Of a stretch of DNA of 64,000 nt, positions 13,201 to 25,314 are shown one piece after another. The position numbers and the translations under genes were made by a program. The notes under the pieces were generated by a model, which saw only the letters and a program-made list of their open reading frames with translations, had not been told where the DNA came from and ran no database searches. The DNA comes from Primula veris (lineage: Eukaryota; Streptophyta; Magnoliopsida; Ericales; Primulaceae), in contig OY821740.1 in assembly GCA_963682055.1 (NCBI GenBank), positions 42,056,795 through 42,120,794 of the forward strand. The letters are read 5' to 3'. The stretch's first letter is position 1, and the number at the start of each line of letters is the position of its first letter.

Positions 13201-15768
13201 AGATGGACTGGTCGTTATGAAGCCCATTTGTGGGATAAGAGTACTTGGAACCAAAACCAGAACAAGAAGGGAAAGCAAGGTCTCTGTATCTCTTGCTCTT
13301 TGCTTTACCCTTCCATAAATGTTTCCTTCCTTATCTATTGGTTAACCAAGAAAATATTCCTTTCATATTTTTTTTTATTGAATTCTAATCTCAAGTATTT
13401 TGATACTACATGCAAATACTGACTTGAATTGGAAATCCACTTCTGCAGTTTATTTGGGTAAGTTGATAGCTTCATCTATTCCTGATTTTGTACTCAGTAT
13501 GTTGGAGCTTTTTTTAAAGAATGCCATTTACAGGTGCATATGACGACGAGGAAGCTGCAGCAAGAGCATATGATCTTGCAGCCTTAAAATACTGGGGGCC
13601 GGGAACACTTATCAATTTTCCAGTGAGCTATTTCTGCTTGAATCATTTTTTGAATTTTTCAATTGCCAAAATAGCTAAAACCTTTTTTAAACTTTATAGT
13701 CACTTTAAAAGACAAAATCAATACAAAATTAGTCGACTTGTTAAATTGTAGCACAGTATCTAAAATTTGGTGATACTTCTTAAACATGGATCGATAAACT
13801 CCTTACACTGAATATAACAGTATCAGGTGTCATCGTAATAAAGTTACTGAATTGAATCTGTTGATCTATTTTTGTAATGTTTGTACACAACATTGTGGAT
13901 CAGGTCTCAGATTACAGTAGGGATTTAGAAGAGATGCAAAATGTTTCAAGGGAGGATTACCTTGCATCTTTAAGAAGGTGGTTTTTTATATTGTATTTAA
14001 GTCGCCCCATGTTTCTAAACAGTTTGTTCATAATATATACCATGAATCTGCAGAAAGAGCAGTGGTTTTTCAAGAGGAGTTGCCAAGTATCGTGGGCTTT
14101 CCAGGTATGCTTGTTCACATGTAATTGAATTTGATAAACAGTTTTACGGAGCGAGAACCTGGGAATTTTCTCGTTTTCCTGAGTTGAATGGGTACTTTGA
14201 GCATAGTTCCCTATCCATACTTATGTGACTCAATTTAGATGATGGAACACAATAAGTAAAATGACAATTGTCTAACAAGTAGAGTTTTACTTCTTATCCA
14301 TGGAATACCGCATTTGAGTTACATTCACAATCAATTTCTGGTTTTTTGTTGTCAAAGAGCATGATTAAGGAAAGTCCAGCTGTTCTCATGTATGTTTGTT
14401 GTCTAGACTGTCTAGTACTCTAGTTATACTGTACATGCACTACAGATATATTGGTGAAGTGCACCGACTTCTGTTTACTGGTCCGTGCCTTGAATGATTA
14501 ATTCAAACTTGTTTTAGTGATGAATTTACTGGGCCAGCCTGTTTCATCACATATATGGTTCTCACCTAATATCTTTCCTTTGTGTTGCATGTCAATTATG
14601 ATTGTTGTTTAGCCGCTGGGATCCATCAGGTGGACGTACACCTGGACCTAATTATTTCAATAGCATACATTATGGTCAGTTCCAAACTTCCAATAAGATT
14701 AAACCTCAATCAGTTTTTAGATTAATATGATTTGATTGCTGATGAACCTCAGACCTCTCATTGAAAGTGTATCCTTATAAATGCACAGGTGAGGATGCAG
14801 GTGCGGAAAGTGAATACGCTAGTGGCTTTTGTATCGATAGAAAGATTGATCTCACACCTTACATAAAATGGTGGGGATCCAGCCGTATACGAGCAGCAGA
14901 TTCGTTCTCTAAATGTACAGATGAAACAAAATCTGGCCATTCCGATGATATTGAGAGTGAGCTTAAACCATTGGAACGGGCTATACGTGCTACTCAGCCT
15001 TACCAAATGCCCCGTCTTGGCATTGCACAAGAAGGGGAAAAGAGAGAGACTAAGCTATCCGCAATGAGTATATTGTCACAGTCAGCTGCATTCAAGAGCT
15101 TACAAGAAAAAGCGTCAAAGAAGCAAGATAATCCATGCGAAAATGAAGGAAACGAAAATAAGATTGCAGTGAACAAAATGGAATATGGAAAAGCTGCTGA
15201 GAAATTAAACGAGGGGGAGTTACATTTGCAGAGAAATATGTACCCTATTCCTCTCGGTTCTTTATTGTCTGCACCGCTTATGACTAGTTACAATACTATC
15301 GATCACTTAAATGACCCAATTCTTTGGACTACTCTGGGTCCTGTTATTCCGCCTGGACTTTCTCACTCTACTGAGGTTTGTACTTCTGTTGCACAAAGAT
15401 GTTGGTTTTAGGTTTATTTTGGTGAAACAATTTCTCAAAGGAAAACAATTAAGGAAAAGAAAATGTTGTTCTTGCATCTATATGATATTTTGTAACAAAA
15501 AATGTTCTTTGTGTAACAGTTTACCCACTACCAAAGGCCGCTCGGTGTTTCGTGAAGTAGTAAACAAGCACAAGAAGAAAAATATGTTGTGTTCTTCTTC
15601 ACAAACATAAAAAAAAACTTGCCAATATATATTTGGATATTTGGCAAATTTGCGTAGTGATATCCTAATCTTGAATGCAACTTTTTAGTTATCAAATTCA
15701 ATCTTTTTTATCAGGTTACAAAGACAGAGACCAGTTCAAATTACACCTTCTTCCAGCAGAAAGAATAA
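10242..15768 (+). CDS. AP2-like transcription factor (At2g41710 type)
   Basis: Nine coding exons join into 406 codons plus stop: 10242-10453, 13197-13279, 13449-13457, 13534-13622, 13904-13977, 14054-14104, 14613-14674, 14789-15375, 15715-15768. All introns are GT-AG and every phase matches. The first AP2 domain (about residues 64-131) contains [26 protein letters not shown] and [15 protein letters not shown] linker follows, then a divergent second domain from about residue 160, with YRGLSS, a WD pair and IKWWG near its end. This layout matches Arabidopsis At2g41710 and, I believe, rice SMOS1, an organ-size regulator acting in hormone-controlled cell expansion. It should bind DNA in the nucleus. 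The C-terminal half is low in recognisable domains and ends with NYTFFQQKE. Intron 1 is 2.7 kb. Identity with this subfamily is strong; the organ-size role is inferred from the rice relative. Confidence 0.93.
13449..13457 (+). other. 9-nt microexon of the AP2 gene
   Basis: The nine bases between ...ctgcag and gtaagt encode the core of VYLG, the beta-strand signature of the first AP2 domain. Skipping this exon would keep the frame but delete three residues of the DNA-binding sheet. A VYLG microexon at this position is a known, conserved feature of AP2-family genes. Confidence 0.93.
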
Positions 15769-16370
15769 TAGTTTCCTACTTTAGTTGGATTTTGTTTTGA
15801 GAGCATGTATTTGGGCACGTATACATCAGGTTTTACTGTCACCTAATTTTTCCCATTTCGTATTGTTGATCAGGTTGTATAATAGTGAAATGCTGAGAGA
15901 TAAGTGATAACACGTTAATTAGTGTTGTATATTACTTGTAGCAATTTTATTCCCCTACAGAAAAATTAACAAGACAGTGGTGTGTAACATATTTTCTTTT
16001 TGATTAATTTTATACGGTGACAGAAGTTGCGCTATGGCTTCCTTACCTTTTCATTTAATAATTTACAAAGCGCTAGCAATAAATGTTTTGAGTCCATATG
16101 AATAATTATACGGATATCAATAAAGAAAAGAATAATTAGAAAAGAAACCATTTGATTGCCTATATTACACTGGAGGGTGTGCGGTAATTACATTATAATT
16201 ACAATTTCCTTTGAAAGCTAGCCTTGGAACATGCACATTTGCAAGCTTATGTATATTGACATTTGATATAAACATAATACATGCTTGTATCATGATATAA
16301 TCTAGCTACATTACTTTAAAAAAGTCTCATTATGCGTTGATCTACTTGACTGTTCCTTGGATATAATTTC
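15769..16370. other. Convergent 3' region between AP2 and HSF genes
   Basis: A 600-bp spacer where two genes end tail to tail. It must hold both 3' UTRs and polyadenylation sites, which may overlap. It is AT-rich with no reading frame of note and no repeat I recognise. Confidence 0.6.
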
Positions 16371-19300
16371 CTATTTGCATGATTGAGACATCAAAAGAGT
16401 CGCTATTTCAGTAGCCTCTGCCCTTTTCCTCTTCCTCTCTCTTTCTTCTCCATCATCCAACCTCACTCCAAACAACATTGGCCTCGCATCTCCCATAACA
16501 ATATCTTCCTTTCTTGCGTAAATGGCCACCAAATCAACGAGTTCTTTGCACTTCGTCTTCATGTTTGAAAGCTCGGAGGTTAGCACCACTTTCTCCCTCT
16601 TAAGTCGTTTGTTCTCGTCGATAAGGTTGTTGTACTCATACGAGGATGTAGTTGAAGATGATCTTTGATCGTCGTCAGCTTGATCTTTTGGTGTAGAAAG
16701 ATGTGGTACTTGTGCTGCCTTGTTTGCCAATGTCTTTCTGCGACGGATTTGGCAGATGAGATCCTTTTCTCCTTTGCGAAACTTTTCATTGAAGAATTCC
16801 CAACGGCTTGTCGCGACCTTTCGGAAACCCTAAGAATTGAGTAATGTTAAGCTTTATGATTGAATTTGAAGTACCATCTACTTGAAAGTTAGCACAGATA
16901 TGTCTTTACGACACGAGATGATACCAACACGGCTAAACGCCAATTTTTTTAGAAAAAATAGGACACAAAAGGGTTATGACATGACAAGTAATAAATACTA
17001 AATAGGTTATTTATATATAGTTGTATACATATTTAGTTTACCAAAAACAATAAAAATATAAATGTATTAATTGCAAGGACAAGTATTAGTAATCACTACA
17101 ATTGTTATTTTAGTTCTTTAGAAAAATTATTAGATTTGAAAGTTAACAGATTTTTATATTACACAATTTGTGTTTTTCATATCTTTAAAGTGTTCATGAC
17201 GTTACAAAACGTGTCCAATGCGTATCTCGGAAGTGTTTACATAAATAACATATGAATGAGTCATGGAGGGAATTCAAGCGTCCGACCTATGATGCACGGA
17301 GGCTTCATATTTATATTTTTGAGAGTCGATATAGACATGATGAGACACAACAAATGATGTGTCTGACACAGAATATTATTAGGGTGGACACAAACAATTA
17401 AATGGTGGTCATGAGCAAAAGAACTTTCTTCATTCTATATTTTGTCATGCATATTATAAATTTATTGCATTTTGTAATGATCCACGAAGAGAAACAACAG
17501 AAAATTGGCATTCCAATATATTTTTATTAGGATTTCATGATTGGAACAAATAGTGCGTTTGTATGGGAAAAGGCAAAAAAAAAAAACCAAAAACAGAATA
17601 GAAACTTCTTAAAGAAATGTGTTCGTAAGACAGTGACATATGAGTATATTAGAAGATATGATTTCCCGAATGTGGCTAAGTGGGAAAGCAAACTAACACA
17701 TAAGACCATATCGTGACTAGTAGCAGTGGCACCAATAGTCAATGATTTTTAATTGATAGGCCATATTTGACTGGTTTCATTAGTTTAATTATTTACCAAT
17801 CCTAAAGGCACACGTTTGAGAAGCCGAATGGAGTAGTTTTTTCTCTTCCAAATTAATTACTAAAATTACATTAGTTAGGAAATTAGTATTTCATATCGAT
17901 CAAGTTATGGTCTTATGGATGGTTTGAGATGAAACTGACTACCCTTTTAAGTCAAAGAAAACCTATTCATAAATGAATTGATGTTAATTACCGCATATTC
18001 ATCTACTATAAAGTTTTCTGTATAGTCCATGTAATTTATTTATTTCTTAGAGCCAAGAAAAGGATTGTCCACATATCATTACTTTAAAATCAGGAACATT
18101 TACAAAAAATTACAAATTTACAGACACTTATGACATACATGTGTATCTTTTAACTAAGATTTATCAAAATAAATAAGTCATGATCTAAGATTCCTTCTTA
18201 ATGGTACCTATTTTTAAGTTAAAATTATGGATATCCTTTTTGTTTAATCAAAGAGCTATTGTTATATACTACTCTCTCCATCCAAAAATATTAAACATCT
18301 ATGTATCTATGTGTAACTTTTACCGGCAAATATCTCGTGCTTAAATTATTAAAATATAAATTTTCAAAATTTGTTCATATAGTTTAGCATTTGAACTATG
18401 TGATTAACTTTTAAAAAATTCGATTTCCATAACTTAGATATGAGTTATTTGTCGATCAAAATTGCACGTAATACCCAGAGCCCTAATATTTTGACACAGA
18501 CGTAGTACTCGCTACTTACAATATAGACAAAAGAAGATGCATTTCGTAACTGATCATAATATTCATGATGAATTCTTGATCAAACAGACGAACACTCACA
18601 CGTAATTAACGACACAACACAGAAAAAGGTTGCATGCATGTGTAACCGTCACACATAATGGAACATTTTTAATAATTCCTCTACATGTGTAATTTACAAG
18701 TCACACTTTCCTCTTATCTCAGCAAATATATTTATAAATATGAATATATATACACACACATATAACAAAGTTATAAGATGATAAAAAAATCTTAATAAAA
18801 TATTGATTATGCATGTCAAATAAGAAGCTTCAGTCATTTAGATTTTAAAAGAAGCAGATGTTAAAGAAAATTTAAGAAGAGATAATACGTTGTTTCACCC
18901 AAAAATTAGTCCTCATCCATCTTTTTCTCTCTTATCGAGACCAATTTGTTGAGTATGTAAAAAATTGCTACTTTGTTCGACCATTTGCGATGTGTTTTTC
19001 AATTCCCAAAGGTAGTAAGGGGATTCATCTATATCCTTGGTAGAAAAGTTTGTTACTTTTTTTTTTAAGTTCCATGACCAATATTGGCCAAAATAAGGGA
19101 AAATGCATCCTGATTAACCTTTATCATTTCTATAATTATTTTCTTTTGTTATAATTGAATCGATGATAATTTAAATTCATCAAAATTAGATAAATCAAGC
19201 TTACATAGGTATTAAGCTGTCGGACGAAGCTGGAAAAGTTACTATGCTTGAAAAGCGTAGGGAGAAGGTCCCTCGCAAACTCCGCGGGTTGCCACACTAC

Positions 19301-19450
19301 AAACGCCCCTCCATCATCATTCCACGAAATTACAGAGTCCGTAGACGGATCCTCAATCAGCATGTAAGTCTTCATCAGAAAAGGCGGTGGTGAAGATTTC
19401 CTAACATACTCCAATACCATCATTTTTTCTTGATCACTTGAATATTCCAT
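16371..19450 (-). CDS. HSFB3: Class B heat stress transcription factor, HSFB3-like
   Basis: Two coding exons (19205-19450 and 16371-16829) are joined at the invariant HSF position after QLNTY, giving 234 residues. Residues 22-115 are the HSF winged-helix DNA-binding domain ([40 protein letters not shown]). An oligomerisation coiled coil HR-A/B follows at about 151-185, without the 21-residue insert of class A and hence class B. LFGV at 201-204 is the repressor tetrapeptide of B-type factors. RERKRKR at 212-218 is the likely nuclear signal. There is no AHA activation motif. It should therefore be a nuclear, heat-shock-element-binding repressor or co-regulator. The short length fits HSFB3 (about 244 residues in Arabidopsis), and the AP2 and SIN2 neighbours support that orthology. 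The intron is 2.4 kb, long for this family, and holds a Stowaway-like copy. Confidence 0.94.
18268..18510. mobile_element. Stowaway-like MITE in the HSFB3 intron
   Basis: It starts around actctctccatccaaaaata and ends around cagacgtagta. The interior shares tttagcatttgaactatgtg and gagttatttgtcgatcaaaa with the copy at 5270-5494. It lies fully inside the HSFB3-like intron and adds about a tenth of its length. Confidence 0.5.
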
Positions 19451-19652
19451 CTAATTAATATAATCTAGTAAGTGTTATTTCTAGTTCTTTCTTATTCTAG
19501 AGATAGTTAATTATATAGATATATGTATATGTATATATTTATTTTATTTTTAGGAGGAGAAGAGAAGGAGGGCGGTTAAGAACTCCCAACCCCAGCAGTA
19601 GAAACCTGACACGGCTATTCCTCCGCTTTTATTCATGAATATTTAATGCCAC

Positions 19653-19660
19653 CTTATATA
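19653..19660 (-). promoter_or_regulatory. Candidate TATA box of the HSFB3-like gene
   Basis: TATATAAG on the minus strand, about 200 nt upstream of the start codon, the right distance for a core promoter with a 5' UTR of some 170 nt. I did not find a clean heat-shock element (alternating nGAAn units) nearby. Confidence 0.4.
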
Positions 19661-22600
19661 GCTACTTCTTTAGCTTTACTTGCCTTGTGTCTCTCTCTTT
19701 TTTTTTTAGAACCAAATGAGGTACAATATACGTGTTTTTATAGTCAAAAACAGCTGCCTTAACTTCATCGAAACAAATATTGATAAACATATATTAGAGT
19801 ATTGTTGTATCTAGTCAAAAGGCTATCATGTCCAAAATGTTTACGATGTTGCACTAAAAGTGGACCAATTAACTTTAAATTGCACATGAACACCAAGTTT
19901 TTTTTTAAACAGGATATGCTCATTGTTAATGATGAACAAGATCTAAATGACTAAACATAAACGAAAATACATATCTGCAAAAGCTCTTAAACTCGAAAAT
20001 CTCACCTAAAACATCATTCCTAAGTAAATCAAACGATATCAACCATAATAAAGTATAAGTAAAAATATAACACATCTCAAAAAATTACACAGAGAAATGA
20101 AATATCGACCAATAAGTGCTTCATGACATGCTTAGTAATTAATTTTGGATCGAAAGAAAAGTGAAAAATAACATTTTCGTAACAAAATATTGTTTTTAGT
20201 GCAGAATTGGATTTTATTTGAATATTTTAAAGTTAGTAGCAAGGGTTATTTTATATTTGATTACAAGCTAGAAACAAAAAAAAAAGTCATTTTATGCCTA
20301 GTTGTTTTTCATGTTTGCTTTGCGTAGCCAATGGCCCAATTTCAGTGTAATACTATACACATATACAATATGTTCTCAGTCTCATCCATTTTTCCCTGGT
20401 ACTAATTTAGGATTGCAACACATATATGTGCCTTATTTAGTTATTTTGCATACACTTAATACAATATGTCAACGTGCCAATCACTCTTAATATTTTTTTA
20501 CCAATATTTTTAAAAAATACAGAACGCGTAAAACCAGAACTAATTAATTACAAATTCTACATGTCAGCATGCAGGATATTTACAGAAGGAATTACTAGAT
20601 TCTAAGACTTGAGTATTCTGCAAATTAAAATATTGGTAAAAAAATTGCCTTCGTTTTACTTGCAATACGGATTTGACTTTTATGTGCCTGGTTTTTTTCT
20701 TCATAAATACGTACGTGCTGGGTTTCATAGACTTAGATGTACAAAGACTTGACAAGTTGATAATTTTGAATCCACAAATTGAATTAATATCATATGATCA
20801 TATCAAATGTGTGTAGACGGTTAAAATAGACTAGTTCAAGCTGCAGGTATAAAAGTCACATAATATTAAATTAAAATAATTAAGAACGTAACACTGGAAG
20901 AATAGTACCAGTACAATCATTACCAATCACAACTTCCATTATGATTTCACTTTCCAGAGGTCCATTATTTACTACTAGTACTATATATTACATAACAATA
21001 TATATAGAGTGAACAATCATCTAATATTAGGACTAAAATGGTCAAAAGGGTACTGTTTGGATAATTATGATCAATTATTAAGCCTGTCAAAATATAAACA
21101 TTGCACAACTGGTTGTATATACCACGTCAACATGAAAGTTGTATTGATGACGAATAAATGATCTCATAATCTGGTATTAATTTGAGCGTAATACTGTTAA
21201 TTAGTTAAAGTTATGATGCAGAAATAATACGTATGAATATTGGCATGATCCAGAACGATGGATCTAATTAAAGGTAAACTTGCATGCATTTAAAAATTCC
21301 AGGTTTATAATTAATCAACCTTTATTTAGGAGTTAAGGTAGTTCCAATTTAGCAAAGGCGAAAGGAAACTTTTGAAATTACAACTCCATCTGTCTTGTTT
21401 TTTGAGAAAAAAAATTAATACACTTAATTTCTATCTCCATTATTCTCCACCACTTGATTATTTTCTAGGGCCATATCAGATTGGCTATTGGTCTTAGAAT
21501 AGATGTGTTAGTCTGGATCTGATATTCACATTTTGAAGTAATAAAATTAGAAAATTTATACTTCCATTGAATACTAAATAGAACGCAGTCAGCCAACAAA
21601 TTTGATCAGTGGATATTGATATTTTACCAACAGACCATTACACACGTCTTGCCCCACTTCTAAAGTTTTCTCCTTTATTGTACTTTTATTTCTCCTTTTT
21701 ACACAGATTACTAATATGATACATAGTTAGGTGAGACAATGCTTTTCGAATAGCAAGACCAATAATTAAATTAAATTGCCGAACGTGTAAATAGAGACCT
21801 TGTTTTCTTCTCATGCACGAGTGTAGTCTTACAATTCCTTCAAAAATATGATAATATAATCCTTAAGAGTTTTCTTGTGTTATTATATATTATAGTATAT
21901 ACTTTTGACTTTCTGTTCTTCTAACTCTTATCATATCAAAGAATGTGAAACTTCTGAAGTAAGTATGAGAAACTAGTATATTTGACTGTAAGTGTAAATT
22001 GATATTAATTTGAGTTCTTTTATTTAATAGTACTCCACTTCTGACCTCCTCTTCAGTTTCGATTGTGAGAGATTATTTTGTCAAAAAAATTGGGTGCTAT
22101 TCCATTTCACAACACGTGCATGGGTACAACTACCAACAACACAAGTTTGAATTATTTGTCACATTAATAGCACTCTTCATAACAATATTCAACTGTATGA
22201 TGTATACAGTATTTAACTTCAAGGGCTAAAATTCTTTGCATAAAAGACGATGATAAGATTGGTTTAGTCTTATAAGAAGGTATAACAGGAAATTGTCGTA
22301 TCTGTACTTTATGTTGGAAGAGATGAACTCTGAAATATTTGCCAAATCAACTGAAGAGAAATTGTCTAAATGATCCTAACTTACTCGCCAATTACTTCTT
22401 CAAACTAGCTCTGAAACCAGGTTTTGTTTCAAATATTTATAGAAGACAAATCAGGTTTGTTTCAAGGTTGCAACCCGTTATACCTTCATATTTGAACTAT
22501 ATATTTTGCCATCATATATAGATGTTTCTCAGTTGATACTAATGTTTTGATAAAAATTGAAACAATGGGACAAAAAAATGTTAAAAGGTGAAACCTCAGG

Positions 22601-24501
22601 GAATATCTTTTTTTTTTAGTTTCCCTGTAAATTATTAGTTTTACGTACCAAAGTCAATTTACGTATGGGGTGGGAGTAAGCATTGAAATTAAATCTATTA
22701 AGTATGTGGGGCACATCCATATAACCAGCGTTGTCAACCACATAATTTGAAAAAATATTAATTTTTTAATAATAATTTATATATACGATATTCTGGCAAC
22801 CCCTTCAATATATTTTTTAGCAACCCCCTTTTAAAATTATATATTGTTAGTGCAATATCATATCATAATTTTGTATGTGCTGATAATATGTAAGTAATAC
22901 TTAAAAAAAATATGCAATTGATTATAAAATACATTTTACACCAACTTATCATATTGACATGTAACACACATCTTAAAAAAAATTAAATAAAAATAATAAT
23001 GAAAGTAGTGGTGAGTGCAAACAAAATTTATAAAAGAATTTTTGATGGTTTGTATTTTAATTGAAGTGAGTATACTGAAATTGTGTAATAAATATTTAAT
23101 TATTCGTATATATCTATTATTTAATATACATTTAGTTTTTTCAGCTTTTTTCATATATTTTTTTACCTTCGTGTCTTAATCTTTTGACTTGTTATACTTT
23201 TATTTCTTAAATTTAACTTTTGTATCTTTTTTATTTCTATTTTATTTTATTTTTAGTCAATTTTGAAACGCTGAAACTTTCGACACATGACTGCACGTGA
23301 CATTACTGTTGTGAGTTTTTTTGGAGTTTGAAAATAAAGTCGAAATTGAGTAAAAATGAAAAAAAAATATATAAATCAAATACATTTTAATCAATAAACC
23401 AATGTAAAAAATAAGAAAATATGATAAAAAGGTAAAAAAAAATCCGACTTCTCAGTATTTATACTTTGAAAAATATTATGCGTTTTTATTAATTTTGGCA
23501 AGTACACGCATTTGGTCCTGTTTCCGCCATATCAGGTAAGGACCAGTTTTTATGCACACGCTTAGACATTTCAAGAAAGTTAAGCCGAAGAAGATTTTAA
23601 TTTGGTGGGATAGCTCAATTTAGCTTATTTGGTCTAAATACTGGTGCAATGCAACGCCCCATTCTAACCGCAATTGTTATAATATTACTAATATACTATA
23701 CATAGCCATATATATTAATATAATATTTATAACATATGTATATGTCCAACATGGCAACGTCGGAAAATCTAGATGGAGAAATAAACACAAATTAATAGGC
23801 GTCCACAATATACCTAAGTATACTCTTCAATTTTATATCACAGAAAAACAGCACCCCTTTCATTGTCTTTTAGTAGAAAACTATGCATGAATTCCAAAAT
23901 ATCCCACGATTTTTTCCTGGTTCCACCATTTTGTCCAACCATGACTTCATGCTAACAAATAGTTTCTTTTCCCACTAATCCACTAAGCTGTCATGATTTT
24001 TAAGTACTTGGTTTAGTTGACGTATAAATGTTTTACGTATTCATTTACTTCAGAAGATAGAACTCAAGAAATCTCTGAAATGACATTATGGCAAATGCGT
24101 TACAACCAGTTTCATGTAAATATACACAAGTATACTTGACAAACAGTTTTCTTGAGTTTCCAATCTTAGTCGAAAACAATATCTGCTAAGAAACTAAGAG
24201 TGTGTTACAATCTAAAGTCTACATTAGTAATTGAGTCTGATTTTAGTAATCTATACACAATCCAAATTAAATATACATTATGATGAATTTGCACTAGTGT
24301 TAGTTACAACCTTGTCAATTTGCAGTGTCATATAAAATATGTAAATTCGTTCAAGGACCAAAATTTGTGTGATCTGATAGCACCTGAATATATATATACG
24401 GCATACGCAACAGAGGATGCATGATCCAGCAGCTCATGACTACTCAATAATAATGCATAATATCGAAAGTCTATAGTTAAAGGGTTTTACACTTATTTAC
24501 C

Positions 24502-24523
24502 ATATATATATATATATATATAT
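24502..24523. repeat. (TA)n microsatellite
   Basis: Eleven uninterrupted TA units in intergenic DNA between HSFB3 and SIN2. Confidence 0.95.
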
Positions 24524-25314
24524 CATTTTGTATGTATAGAAGAAAGCATATTCTTGAGTTTCTGTATGAAATGGACTAGGAAGGATTAAATATTTGGTGT
24601 GTGGAACTTTGCAGCAATACGACTTTTACTATAGTGAATATTATATTTGAAATGTTGGTTGGTGTCTTTGACAAAAGTGATTGGAACCTTTTGTTTTGGT
24701 CGGTAGTGATTGGAGAGTCAAATCTACACAATGTTTTTGTTCCCAATTTCAAATAAAACAGAGAAAATAATAATAAGCATTACAATTACTTAAAATGTTC
24801 ATGCAGGTATTCTGTTTCTTGTTATTCTGAAGTATATATGCAACCCAAAATCAGCTTTCAGTTTCCAATAATCCTGAACTCAATCAATACATGTAACTTG
24901 CAGGTGGAAATAGCTATCTGGATTCGGGGGTATAAATTAGAATTAACAGAATAGCACAAGTAATTTTGGCATTTTCTTTTAAAAGATTAACTCTGTCAGA
25001 CACCATCTTTAGCTGACACAGACACTACGAACGATCCTCAACAGCTATGAAACCCCCCAAACAGAAATTACCAAAGCTATTAAGTATTATGCGTTCTGAT
25101 CAATTTATACGTGTTCTGATCCTCAACAGCTATGGAACCTTTTGTTCTGATCATGTTTTACCATAACTTGGTTTACTGTGTCCTAGGTAATCAAGGATAC
25201 AGAGGTATAATTTATAGAAAAATCGTATAATTTTGGCAATTCCATTTCTTTCGTTTCGAGATAGAGCACAGCATCAGGAATCCTAATGTACACATGCATC
25301 TACCTCTGGAGAAG

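Larger units (their letters stand above)
19461..25314. other. Long gene-free region between HSFB3 and SIN2
   Basis: About 5.8 kb holding the HSFB3 promoter at its left and the SIN2 3' flank at its right. It contains a (TA)11 tract at 24502-24523 and many homopolymers. A short duplication of gatcctcaacagctatg lies at 25033 and 25117, and a pair of similar ggcaacccc segments lies at 22795-22830, possibly a hAT remnant. No exon-like sequence was found on either strand. Confidence 0.55.
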
